A DNA stretch of 64,000 nucleotides, from positions 256,633 to 320,632 of the forward strand of contig NW_019775486.1 in assembly GCF_001039355.2 (NCBI RefSeq), written 5' to 3'. Source of the stretch: Lingula anatina. Its lineage: Eukaryota > Brachiopoda > Lingulata > Lingulida > Lingulidae. Below the pieces are notes generated by a model. It worked only from the letters and a program-made list of their open reading frames with translations, did no database searches and was not told the origin of the DNA. Positions 44,201 to 64,000 of this stretch are shown piece by piece. The number at the start of each line of letters is the position of its first letter. Position 1 is the first letter of the stretch. The position numbers and the translations under genes were made by a program.

Positions 44201-46970
44201 TTTGGGGTGTATCAGAGAGCTTAAGCCCCTACATGTAAACGATATTCACTTGCAACCAAAAGATGAATGGTACATATATTATTACACTAATATGGTAATT
44301 CTAAGAGAAACATATCTGACATCAAAACATTTTCCAAAATACATCTTCAAATATATTTTAAAATGCATTTTCAATAACTGCATTAGAATTGTATTTGTAT
44401 TGTATTTGGTAGAATCATAAAATTATTGAAAAGCTGACAATGCCCAGGCAATAATAGTCCATGGGGCTCCCACTGTTCTTAGTCTTGCCACTTTCAATAT
44501 CTGGGAATTCTACAAGTGTTTATTCCATGTTGATACCTTGAGGTGTTTCTTGGTTTGAGTTTTCAGGATATCATACTTAAAATATCCTGATGGCTGGTTG
44601 CCATCAGTACCTTAACTGGTGAAAAATTCATACTCTGTGGTTACCAACAATTACAGAACCCTTTCAAATGATGTGAATTCCTATTAACACTTTCTATTAC
44701 ACAGTACTGCTTTGCCAACAGCATATGTAAATAGAATGCAAGCATCAAACAAATTAAGTTTGATACTGTTCAAGAAATTATCAAATTATTCTATTTTAAG
44801 AATAAACTAGATGGTGTTAAAAGATTCTGTTAAAATTACCTGACAAACATTCTACAAAATAATTCCCATTCATATCAACTATTTAGGAAAACTAATTTAT
44901 ATAAGCAGTCATTTCTATTCTTGATCTATATGTCACATAAATCAACTATTTAGGAAAACTAATTCATATAATAAGAAATTTTTATTTATGATCTATATAT
45001 TACATAAATCAACTATTTAGGAAAACTAATTCATATAATAAGTAATTTCTATTAATGACCTATATATTACATTCCTAATGTACTTAGCTCATATAGAACT
45101 GAAAACCAGCTGAATCTTCCATATTCAAACTGTTTCAGTTGAGACATGTTTTAGCTATAGTCACTTAAGCTATACAGTCTCCACCAGCTCACTCTGAGAG
45201 GTTCTCACATGTAGCAGAATACAGGGACTGGACTCACTTTCACAAGCTCTCAACAAGTCTGCTTCCTGTTGTTTAGTTATCTATTTAGTTGTGATGAGCT
45301 TAGAGCCCTCAATGAGGCGACTGTTTTACACAATAGCCAGGCCATTAAGTTGTCAATCTCTCAAAGCAAACCTGTAAGGACAATATACTGCCAAAGTATT
45401 CTGCTTCATCTGGAAAAGGTCTAAAACTTAATGATGGTGAGATACAACACTAAATAAATCTTCCAATGGACAACAAGAACTAGGCATCTTGTATTTTATG
45501 CATTATAGTAAGTATAAGTCACTATTTTTAAAACATCACTATGGTGCACTCATGTTCGATGAAGTTTAGTTTTGCTGCTGATGTTAATGATGTATGCATG
45601 ACAAACTTTCATAGTACAAAAAAAAAAAGAACAGAAAAAGATGAGAACAAATGTGATAATATGAACACAATGTAGTGAACAATAAAAGATTTTACAATTT
45701 TAGTTCAAGTTTGGTGTTCAAAAAGCTTCTTTGAAAGATAATAGGCAAATGTTACAGGATAAGAAGGAAAACTAAAGCAAAAATAACAGACAACTAGCAT
45801 GTAAGAAAGCTGATGTACATAAATATATATATTTAAATCAAACGATTGTCAAAAACCTTCAAAACTGCTTAAACTGGACAGTTCACACTGGCTTTACAAC
45901 CTGTACATAATCTTTTGAAATCCAAATATGAAACTGAATTACTTTTCCAACTATTGTGATGAACTAAAAACAAATAAAACTATAAGCCAATACTGGAAGA
46001 GAAGCACTGACAGCAGTCAATGTAGATTGACAGATTTATCAGCTGGTAAAATCTAAAATGAAAGCTGTATAATGAGTAAAACATCTGAATTTTTTTACAA
46101 AGAATTTATTTTTAAATCTTGCAGTCAAACAAATTGTTAAAATTCATAGCAATTGTCCACATCACTTATGGGTGTAACCTGTCAGTATATAGACTGTCAT
46201 TGGTTCAAAATTCCAGTTTTGAAAATAAACCTGGCATTGTTTTCACATGACATATAAGAATGTTATTAAATAAGATTATACAACATGAATGTAGTTCTAA
46301 AATATACATAAAACTGATTGTTTAATTACATAGAGTAAGTCAAGGAAAAATTAATCACAATGACTAAGAACAACATGTGCTCCAATTTTGACAACAAACA
46401 AACTGATAACAAACTATTTTCCTTGCCAATAGTTTTATGCATTAATACATCTTGTCAGTTTTGTATGAAAGGCCTTTCTCTAAAAAATAATGATTACATC
46501 GACCGATGCATAAAAATATTATATTTATAACAGGCGAATATTTGACATTCAGGTGGACTGGGACCGAGTAACGAAGGACCCACACTAAGAAACGAGAGGG
46601 CAAGTTCACACTGTTGTCAAAGGAAAATACTCGTTCATTTCACTCCTCACCTTCTTTCCTGAGCTTCACTGTTTCTGTATCATCGCAATTTACGCGTTTT
46701 GGCTTCACCGAGTCGTCCTCCCCTGAAACAAACACAGGATGTTTGAACTGACAGGCACTTTAAAAGAAGCATGGGAAATCCCTTCTCAGAAATTGGGTCA
46801 AAAGTGACAGTGAAAGAAACCGTTCAGACGAAACTCTCATTCCTGATACTAACAGAAAAAATAAATATATGTGTGATTGATACATTCTCACCTTTAGATT
46901 TAATTTTCTCTTCCCAAGCAGTCCAAGGTTGGCCTGCAAATAGCGACGGACTATCATCTAAAGTCGCCAT
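32210..46970 (-). CDS. ATXN7: Ataxin-7 (SAGA complex subunit), 11 coding exons
   Basis: Ataxin-7/Sgf73 anchors the deubiquitinase module of the SAGA histone acetyltransferase complex. Coding exons, first to last: 46970-46892, 46722-46651, 39276-39172, 38971-38363, 36493-36411, 36123-35801, 35512-35377, 35106-34946, 34564-33523, 32980-32794, 32556-32210. They total 3,144 nt (1,047 residues) with consistent phases. The N-terminus has 'PWTAWEEKIK'. Residues 58-89 form the N-terminal zinc finger, ending Cys69-x2-Cys72-x11-His84-x4-His89. Residues 289-345 form the SCA7 domain with Cys298-x10-Cys309-x5-Cys315-x2-His318. The rest is Ser/Thr/Gln/Gly-rich and low in complexity, as usual for the family; no long polyglutamine tract like the human one is seen. 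Exons 3 and 4 occur twice because of an assembly duplication (copies at 37832-37728 and 37527-36919). The start codon lies 258 bases from that of THOC7. Confidence 0.93.
32700..32750 (-). repeat. Partial copy of ATXN7 exon 10 in the next intron
   Basis: It resembles 32812-32862 inside exon 10 ('actagaagagctaggactgg'), with a few differences. It has no donor or acceptor of its own and looks like an older exon-edge duplication that is decaying. Confidence 0.75.
32971..33160 (-). repeat. Junction minisatellite: acceptor of ATXN7 exon 10, 5 copies
   Basis: Five nearly identical 38-bp units start at 32971, 33009, 33047, 33085 and 33123. Read on the minus strand, each contains a pyrimidine-poor acceptor (TTCACTTGTAG) plus the first ten bases of exon 10 (GGTTCTGTCA). 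Only the copy at 32971-32980 runs on into the exon. Use of an upstream copy shifts the frame and meets a stop. Confidence 0.9.
36176..36232 (-). repeat. Degenerate copy of ATXN7 exon 6 start and acceptor
   Basis: It mirrors 36084-36130 at about 92 bp spacing: an acceptor-like 'cgacag', then codons for T-H-A-L-like sequence, then a premature stop. The real exon starts at 36123. It reads as a decayed exon-edge duplication. Confidence 0.7.
36590..36780. repeat. 30-bp minisatellite in ATXN7 intron 4
   Basis: Six or so units of 'aagtgacattgcattgttgg' type with a 'ttatgacaac' tail. Unlike the others it does not touch an exon edge. It repeats at 38075-38225 in the duplicated segment. Confidence 0.85.
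36631..39308. other. Exact 1,234-bp duplication flanking an N gap (assembly artefact)
   Basis: 36631-37864 and 38075-39308 appear identical at a constant offset of 1,444, which is 1,234 plus the 210 Ns at 37865-38074. The segment includes ATXN7 exons 3 and 4. Two contig ends that should have been overlapped seem to have been placed side by side with a gap. Only one copy is real in the most likely reading. Confidence 0.85.
39346..39412 (-). repeat. Junction duplication: acceptor and start of ATXN7 exon 3
   Basis: A near-perfect second copy of 39234-39300, 112 bp away, with an intact acceptor (GTGTTTCAG) and the first codons of the zinc-finger exon (DKPLFGLCPAQDQCY). It then leaves the exon and reads non-homologous sequence. 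Confidence 0.85.
41190..41277. repeat. 38-bp repeat ending at a single N
   Basis: Two full units of 'tttctactggttagat..agtgttcatctaccaacagc' and a partial third are cut by the N at 41277, a probable contig join inside a repeat. Confidence 0.8.
44875..45070. repeat. 62-bp direct repeat, three copies
   Basis: 'atcaactatttaggaaaact' followed by 'aatt.atata' recurs three times in ATXN7 intron 2. It is not near an exon. Confidence 0.8.
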
Positions 46971-47228
46971 TTTGCAGATCTTGTTGCTTTTTGATTCCGA
47001 GTATAGCCGATCGTGACGTCAAGTCCGTTTATTTCCGGAAAAGGAAGGGCCGCTTTACTAAATCACTGTATATCTTGTCTATGACATCGATTTGCTATAA
47101 ATCTGCCAACTTTCTAAGATGAAAATAATTCTAAAATGTACCAAATTTATTGTAATTGATATTGCTTTTATCAAATTTAATTTTTTGTTTGACTATGGCC
47201 TAAGTAGTATTGACCTATTTCCCTGAAA
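46971..47228. promoter_or_regulatory. Divergent promoter of ATXN7 and THOC7
   Basis: Only 258 bases separate the two start codons. A CRE-type TGACGTCA lies at 47014-47021 and a palindromic ETS-type TTCCGGAA at 47033-47040, both common in bidirectional housekeeping promoters. There is no clear TATA box. Confidence 0.7.
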
Positions 47229-49945
47229 ATGGCGACTGATGGTGAGTACGCAGGAGGGTTTCTGTTTAAAACCGATTCATAGGTGAAAGTGTACCTAAAA
47301 CGGCATGTGTTGATCCTCGTTATATGTACAGGTGTATCATAGACGCCCAGCAGTTTAGAACAGCGGACATCGGTTTCATCTTTAACAAGAAAATTAATGT
47401 CGGCTTGATTGACTGCAAAGCTAAAGGCTAAAGTGAAGACTAAATACTCCTTCAGTATCACTCGGGGAAGTAAAACACAACAAGACGAATCTAAATGATT
47501 GGTCATATATTTAAAAGTAATTCGGGATGGTTTTCTTTAGAAATAGAATTTTATGATCCGTTAGGCTGATATAGAAGCATATAAACTTTATCACGTCATG
47601 TCTGCAGTTCTTGAGTTGTTCTGTTTAATTTTTTAGATGACATTATCCGCAAGAGACTTTTGATTGAAGGAGACGGAGGAAATGATGACCGTAGAATTGG
47701 TAGTTTATTAAAGATGTTCATAAAGTGGTGTAACTCTACAGACGACACTCCAGAAGAAAGGTATGTTTAATTTTCTCAACATTTCTTTCGTTTTCATCTG
47801 ATTATATTTGGGTGCTCACAGACACCGTGTTTGGCTGTCTCAGCTCTGTTACAGCAGTTATCATTTTTAAGTGTAAATTTGGATGTTCATACCCTAAAAC
47901 ATGTACTCACAAGCTTTGGTAAATGTAATTGATAATTTATATTATGCCTTAATCTTAGTTTTGTCCTGTTATAAATAATAAAAATTAAAGCACCACTTCT
48001 AAACTTTTATCAATTCTTCATTTAAACCAAGTTGATGTAATCATTATAATATTATTCTATCCTTAAAGATAAATGAATCAAAACGTTTAAAATCAAAAAT
48101 AGTTTTCTATTTAATCATTGCCTGATGTTCTACTTCCAGTCTTGCTACAGAGCAGAGGATGTTGGCCACACTGTCACAGTGTGAGATGGCAATGGAAAAA
48201 TCTGTTATAGTTCACAGAATGAATCTCAAAGAACAGGAGAACTACCAAGGACAGAATAAAAGAATAGGTTGTTTGACCTCAGAGTTTCGAGGTTTTCATT
48301 GTTTTGTGCCTGTTCTACAGGTTTTCTAGTATCAGCATATGATACGATATTTCCCTTAACTTAGAAATGGGAAGAACATTAAAAGATTTCAGAAGTGATC
48401 ATTACAACAAAAATGTTGCATTTATAATATCCTTTAATAAGTTATGCACTGGCTTATTTCAATTCCAGAAAGCAGCATTCAAGATGCCTTAGAAAAAATC
48501 TCTGAATGTAAGAACGAGTTGCAGACAGCAAAGAGAGTAAGAAGAAATCGACAACGTGAGTGAAAAAATGGAAGAGATTCTTTGTAAATGTGAAATAAAT
48601 GAAATTCTTTGAAAATTGTAGATGAATGAGGTTCTTGAAAAATAAAATTTTGCAGTCACCACTTTGCATAATAGTATATTTGTGGAATCTTTCTCCTTTA
48701 TCTTTTAGAATATGATGCCTTGGCCAGAGTTATAGCAGATCACCCAGATAGAAAGGACACAATGAAGTTAGTAATTATGAAGTATTTTATGTACCATTAA
48801 TTGATATAATTGTTATTGGTCTGTACTCTTGACAGCTTGGCCATTGTTATTGCAGATAATCTTGCCAGAAAAGATACTTTACAGTTTTTATATGAAGTTT
48901 AATCTGTATTAAGTTTTAGGATGTATGTAAAGAGTATGTAGTGTGTAGTTATGATGTAGCACTTGTGTATGCAGTATGTGTTAAGAATTTACTAATAAGT
49001 TGTTAATAAATTGTAGGCCTTTGTTTCCTGTAGGTATTGGTAGTCAGCAAAGTGAACATTTTAATAATTTATACAAATATGTACACAATTTGATCTTCAG
49101 ACAACTTGAAGCATTGGATAAAGAAATGGAAAGCTTGAAGGAAACAAAAGAAACACTGGAACAAAAGGTATGTTTAATTGTTAATGCTTGACATATAGTT
49201 TTAACATGTTCAGAGTTAAAGTTGTGTCCTAGTTGTCTTGCTGCTGCCATCTAGTGGTTAAACACTAACATTACTGCCACTAGGTATTTTTGTTTAAAAT
49301 ATAAAATAAAGAATACAAAGGGAAAGTATTGGTACATGACTTATCAGATATACATTTCCTATTTTGTGGTATTTACTGTTGACATAAGGAATATCCTTAT
49401 TCCATTGTTCCCTGTTGCCTTCAGTTGAGTTTGCGCCGCAAGCAGTTCCATGTGCTGATCACGGCATTGCAGGAGATGCAGAGAATCCTGGAAGGTAGCT
49501 CGTCTGTTTTTTTCACATTTGACATAACTGCTAATACATGACCACTTACAGCAATATTGTATATTATTGGGTTTAGGCCCATAATGATAATATTTATTTT
49601 TTGTTAAGTACATTCGTTTATAATTTTAATGCAATCGTAGCTTCCTTGGTTGTGGTAAAAATGATCATTATACCACTTAATATGATAGTGACTTTGTGAT
49701 TACAATAATTATAAGCAAATATTGGTGTAAAGTTTTTACCTACAGTAAAATTCTAAAGCTTTGAGGTTTAAAAAAGGGTATGTAATTTAGAAGTTTCCCA
49801 CTTTTAAGTCATCATAACCCCACAGCATGAAGTTCATAGGTGAAAGAAACTATGAGAGCAGCTACTTACCCACATTGTCACATTTTTAGTGGATGAACAC
49901 AGCACTGAGCAGGCTTCCACAGAGACGAGCATGGAGATGGGATGA
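47229..49945 (+). CDS. THOC7: THO complex subunit 7
   Basis: THOC7 is part of the THO/TREX complex that couples transcription to mRNA export in the nucleus. Eight exons: 47229-47241, 47637-47760, 48140-48267, 48469-48555, 48709-48766, 49101-49167, 49425-49494, 49890-49945. They total 603 nt and 200 residues, close to the human length of about 204. Family hallmarks are 'DDIIRKRLLIEGDG', 'FIKWCNS', 'RVRRNRQQYDALARVI' and 'RRKQFHVLI'. Most of the protein after residue 50 is predicted coiled coil. The donor after exon 3 (GTTGTT) is weak but the phase and homology require it. It is transcribed away from ATXN7, an arrangement also found in human. Confidence 0.95.
48836..48898 (+). repeat. Degenerate copy of THOC7 exon 5
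   Basis: It resembles 48719-48782 (exon 5 and its donor flank) at about 117 bp spacing, sharing 'cttggcca', 'gttat.gcagat' and 'atgaagt'. The donor and frame have decayed. It fits the exon-edge duplication pattern at an older stage. Confidence 0.6.
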
Positions 49946-50388
49946 ACAAGGCCAATTGTTGCAGGGAAGACCACCAAGTTGTTTTAAAGATCAGGGGAGT
50001 TACAAGCATATGGCTAGAGACCCAGGAGAGAATAATGGTAGAAAAGTCACTAACCAGTGAACTTTATACTGTTTTAAAGGAAATCCAATTTGCAGTTGAT
50101 ATTAGTGAGAATCAGTATCCCACACCAACAACTTTTAAAAACATGTGGGAAATTTTATAGCCCTGCTTTGAAGTTTATTGGTACAAACCTTCCATTAAAC
50201 AGGGTGGTAGAAAAGAGGATGATAGGGTGCACGCTGGCCCCTCACTAAACTGTCATCACTTTAACATGAAGAAACAAGGAAAAACTGTTGCAACTTGAAA
50301 GTGACCAATTGACAGCATGACATTCCTTATCACTGGGATATGATGCTACATTAAGATGTGATTTTTTCAGGTTAAGTAATGTACTTTA

Positions 50389-50394
50389 AATAAA
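50389..50394 (+). terminator. Likely THOC7 polyadenylation signal
   Basis: AATAAA about 440 bases after the THOC7 stop. Confidence 0.55.
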
Positions 50395-53371
50395 TACATA
50401 TACTTCAATGGTACTGCTCCAATTTCTGTAAATTTTTTTCCAAGTTTATAGTTGAGTTAAATGATGCATCACAAGCGAGTTGTCATTGAAATTTAAAAAA
50501 CATATCAGAACAGTCTTTTTCTTTCTTTATACAAATTTATTAAAAGATTACACTTGGGGTGAAATACTGCATACAAGCATTGAACCCATCATCTTGCCTC
50601 ATTAATTATTATACATAAACAGAAAACCCTCAGTGGAAAAACAAAGTTTTACCCTTACAAGCAAAGTGAAACACTATTTTCATAGAAAACAAACAAAAAC
50701 TTATCAGCAGAGCTAACAAGTATCAAAATTCCTGAATGCTTATATCCTTCCTATGCTTTCACCAAGATTACCTTGTCAACCAGTAACCACCTGATGCCAT
50801 AAACAAAATGGCAGACAGTATTCTACCTTTCACGCTAAATAAATGCTGAGATAAGCCACAAGAAAATAATTCCACCTAAAAACTGAAAAATTCCAATTTC
50901 CTGCCATGAAAACACTGATTATACAAAAATACAATGTACATATATACATGTGTAGGTATAATGACATAAGTGAGGGCAAATTGGAACTTATATGGTCACT
51001 TTTACCAGTCCAAGTTTTGTGTATAATCCCCTTATAATTCAAGGTGAGCACTAATAATGATACTGTTCCATAAAGGAAAACAAAACGAACATGTTTCTTT
51101 AATAAATCAAACACTGAGCCATCTTTAGCCCACTTAAAGTTGAGAATGCTGCCTTTGTTTTTGTTTGAGTGCCTTATACTGGCTGGCTGATCAAACCCTT
51201 ACTAGTATTTCTTATTGGATTTTTTTATATTGAAATTATTTATAGCATTAACATATAAAGTATACTTTGAATTAAAAAGAGACAGCTGACAGTTTTAAAA
51301 GTCAAATCAGAAATATATTTACATGCTATGTACAGGCCAACATAAACTGTAAACATCAATATCTTACAAATATCTGTCATCGCAGTAGAAAAAGTAAACC
51401 AGTACACAGCTCCTGCTGTTCAAATAGTTATCTCTTCTCTAAATTCAGATATGTTACCTTTATAAATAGACAGCCATCATCAAAATCAATGTTTACACAC
51501 AAAAAAAAAATTAATGGAGCATTGTTTGAACCACATGTCACCAGTGAGCAAACAAAGAAGATTCCTGCCTGAGATAGTAATCTCTTCATAACTCGATTTT
51601 TCAGCAGTCATTCTTTTTATTAAATGTAACTTATAGTTACTACTATAAATTGTGACTTAGAATGGTTTTTGTATTTTCAAATAGATTCTTAAGAAGACAA
51701 AGCAGAAAAGCAACCATACAAGTAATAAATAACATCTTAGGTCCAGAATATTTCATTTCCTGTTCTCCTACTGCTAACAAAAGCCTACAATGCTGGGCCT
51801 AATGTCTGCAGGCAGTGATCAATACTCTGCTTACCCTGCATCAGTACTTCTTCTATACTAAAATTATACAAACATTTTGGATATGCAACCCAAACAGGGA
51901 GACTGAGCAGAGGCAGCTACCAGATTTAACTGCAGGCAGATCAATCCTTTACTTCTTAAGTTTCTAAAAGGGTTATTAAAAAGTTCTAAGAATACAAAAT
52001 ATTAAACCCTTAACCAAAATATGAAAGAGCAACGTGTGTGACATTCAGTGCTCCAACAGACAAACCAAAGCTACATCTCCAGACCTAGAATCCCATCCTA
52101 AACTACATCCCCATATCTAGGATCCCATCCTAAACTACATGTCCAGACCTAGGATCCCATCCTAAACTACATCACCAGACCTAGGATCCCATCCTAAACT
52201 ACATTCCCAGATCTAGGATCCCATCCTAAACTACATGCCCAGACCTAGGATCCCATCCTAAACTACACGCCCAGACCTAGGATCCTGTCCTAAACTTTGA
52301 CATTGTTTATATATGTAACAAACTAACCACATTCATAAAATAAATCCACATTCACAAAAGAAATCCTGACCAAGGTATCTTGCTGAATGATAACATAATG
52401 ATGATAATAAATACTAAGTACATAAGTATTATAATATATATATACTTATTAATACATACTTATTTACAAAGTAAGACAGGATGATAACTTAACATACCAA
52501 AACATGTATATTGCAAACAGTCTCAAAAATCAATCAAATAGTTCAAAGTCTACTGACACACCAACTAAACTTTTCTTTATCAGCAGCAAATGGTATAACT
52601 TCATACATTTTGAAAATTGTTTGATCTGGCACAAATCTTAATATAAGAGACCATGTTGCAATGCCTTCTCTATGCAGTCATGTACTGCAGTGCTGAAGAC
52701 AGCTGCCAAATGACATGAATACAACTGGTTTTTAATAGTTCCACTTTAACCTGCTTCCACTTCCTAACACAATGTGCTTTTTTCATCCATTTTGTTGTGA
52801 AACAAGAATCAAAATAAATATCTTTAATCAAAAATTATACAATAAAATACAAAAAATAAGCAGAAGCTTATTAAAAGACAAGGCTTTATTTTACACATTT
52901 CACAATGTTATTAACCAGCTACTTTAACCATATTAAAACTTACCACACTCACAGGACAAAATGTATATTTATAACTAAAAAAAATGATGGCATCTTTATA
53001 AGGATTTTAAAGTATTAAAAGAATGATATTTTTCTTTGTCTTTCACAAAAGTAAGCTTGGCTAACTTAAACTGATTGTTACTTATTAAATAATACAGGTA
53101 ATAAAGGTAGATTAAATGACTACATTTTACTCCAACCTAGTTCAACAGTATCTAAATCACTAACTGTAACTCAAGCCACTAAAATAAATATTATACAAAA
53201 TTATATTGCAAACCATCTCCCCCCTTGTAACACATTCCAGTGTGGGGGGGGGCAGGCTCAGTTAATTCCATACATACACTATCTACACACTGTGCTGCAG
53301 TGAACCATGCAGCCATGACCCTGAGTTTCAAAACAAATAAAAGCCAGGAGTGGCACTGAAGGCTGGAACCC
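50395..53371. other. Non-coding region between THOC7 and KDM7
   Basis: AT-rich sequence with no supported gene. It probably includes the KDM7 3' UTR on the minus strand; a minus AATAAA at 52884-52889 is one candidate signal. It also contains the 52069-52294 minisatellite and a TA-rich tract near 52430-52445. Confidence 0.5.
52069..52294. repeat. 32-bp minisatellite, about 7 copies
   Basis: Units of 'cagacctaggatcccatcct' plus 'aaactacat.c' repeat with few changes. No exon is nearby. Confidence 0.9.
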
Positions 53372-63071
<9,700 letters not shown>

Positions 63072-63072
63072 N

Positions 63073-64000
63073 TAACAAAAATACTTGATGGTTAGGGATC
63101 TTGATATCAGAGAGCTACTTCTTAAATGATAATAAATACTTCATAGTAAAACAACTCAATGCGACACTAATATACACAAAGTGATTTTAGCCATAACTCT
63201 GTTATGTCAGCTGTCATATTTTAATTTTTAAATTACTATTTAAATTAAAAATCCTGAACAGACTTAAAACTGATCACTCTCCATTTCTTACATATCTCAC
63301 ATACGATATTCCTCACCCTCAAAACATCTCACATACGATATTCCTCACCCTCAAAACATCTCACATACGATATTCCTCACCCTCAAAACATCTCACATAC
63401 CATATTCCTCATCCTCAAAACATCTCACATACCATATTCCTCACCCTCAAAACATCTCACATACAATATTCCTCACCCTCAAAACATCTCACATACGATA
63501 TTCCTCACCCTCAAAACATCTCACATACGATATTCCTCATCCTCAAAACATCTCACATACGATATTCCTCACCCTCAAAACATCTCACATACCATATTCC
63601 TCATCCTCAAAACATCTCACATACCATATTCCTCATCCTCAAAACATCTCACATACCATATTCCTCATCCTTAAAACAAGTGTTCATCTTCTCTCCCGTG
63701 TCGTCACTAAAAATCCTTCCTTTCTTCCTCCTCTTGTCTGACATGACCAGAGGATGACTGCTGAGGTTGGCGGACCCCCCCAGCTGTAGCCCTCCTATCC
63801 TACTCATTGACAGCATGCCTTGGATAGCATCCCTCATGGTAGGGGAGGCACTCTGACTACTACAATGAAATAATAACATTCTTATTATGACATATCTCCC
63901 AGGATAGGAAATCTCATGGTAGGGGAGGCACTCTGACTACTACAATGAAATGATAAAATTTTAATAATGACAATGTAAGAAGAAGTAAGTGCTGATATAT
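63073..64000 (-). other. Second copy of KDM7 56.43-57.23 kb, probably the other haplotype
   Basis: Immediately after the N at 63072 the sequence follows 56433 onward with scattered substitutions. It repeats the 203-nt KDM7 exon (63859-63657, one Gly to Ser change plus silent ones) and the donor minisatellite, here with 12 units (63297-63680) against 8. Being downstream in coordinates but belonging to the middle of the gene, it is best read as an allelic contig misplaced at a join. Confidence 0.75.

Larger units (their letters stand above)
39277..46650 (-). other. ATXN7 intron 2 (about 7.4 kb)
   Basis: No exon of ATXN7 or nested gene recognised. It contains an exon 3 edge copy (39346-39412), a TA run near 39670, a 38-bp repeat ending at the N (41190-41276), a GT/GC/AC tract near 43575-43605, and a three-copy 62-bp repeat at 44875-45070. 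Confidence 0.6.

Noticed and set aside
63649-63879. A separate gene encoding the RDAIQGMLSM segment
   Set aside because: It is the same 203-nt KDM7 exon as at 57086-56884 with the same flanks and phase; it is a second copy of part of KDM7, not an independent gene.

Overview
This is nuclear DNA of an animal: intron-rich genes with GT-AG introns, no operons, AT-rich non-coding sequence and AATAAA signals. Four nearly complete genes and one 5' fragment can be assembled exon by exon with consistent reading phase. The best guess for the organism is an invertebrate deuterostome such as amphioxus. Reasons are a TRIM-NHL gene pair, signs of unresolved haplotypes, two head-to-head gene pairs shared with human, and many minisatellites lying across exon-intron junctions. 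Junction-spanning 'mirage' minisatellites were, to my recollection, described in amphioxus. A mollusc or another lophotrochozoan cannot be excluded.

Layout. 1-6.2 kb: two similar TRIM-like units (RING, B-box, NHL propeller). The first is broken by a 5-bp insertion and the two are separated by a single N. 6.3-8.07 kb, minus: the first three coding exons of a CCDC77 orthologue. 8.07-8.63 kb: shared divergent promoter. 8.63-28.5 kb, plus: KDM5 (H3K4 demethylase), 29 exons, with two alternative copies of the exon carrying the catalytic His-x-Glu. 29.6-32.2 kb: convergent 3' ends. 32.2-46.97 kb, minus: ATXN7 (SAGA subunit), 11 coding exons, with an exact 1,234-bp assembly duplication around an N gap. 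46.97-47.23 kb: 258-bp divergent promoter. 47.23-49.95 kb, plus: THOC7 (THO/TREX mRNA export). 50-53.4 kb: non-coding sequence with a minisatellite. 53.4-63.07 kb, minus: KDM7 (PHF2/PHF8 family JmjC demethylase), missing its N-terminal PHD exons and interrupted near its C-terminus by a disrupted region holding a RecQ-like helicase fragment, a 76-bp inverted repeat and a Tc1-like transposon. 63.07-64 kb: a second, probably allelic, copy of 56.4-57.2 kb.

The genes share a theme. KDM5 and KDM7 are Fe(II)/2-oxoglutarate histone demethylases, ATXN7 anchors the SAGA deubiquitinase module, and THOC7 couples transcription to export. From general knowledge, CCDC77-KDM5A and THOC7-ATXN7 are also neighbours in human, so both divergent pairs look ancient.

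The most striking structure is not a gene. About fifteen local duplications copy an exon edge together with its splice site into the adjoining intron, from 2 to 12 times, in all five spliced genes. Most would give a stop codon if used, but three (CCDC77 exon 3, KDM5 exon 17, KDM7 exon at 57687-57829) stay open and could change protein length. With the mutually exclusive JmjC exons of KDM5, this is the system most worth following up.
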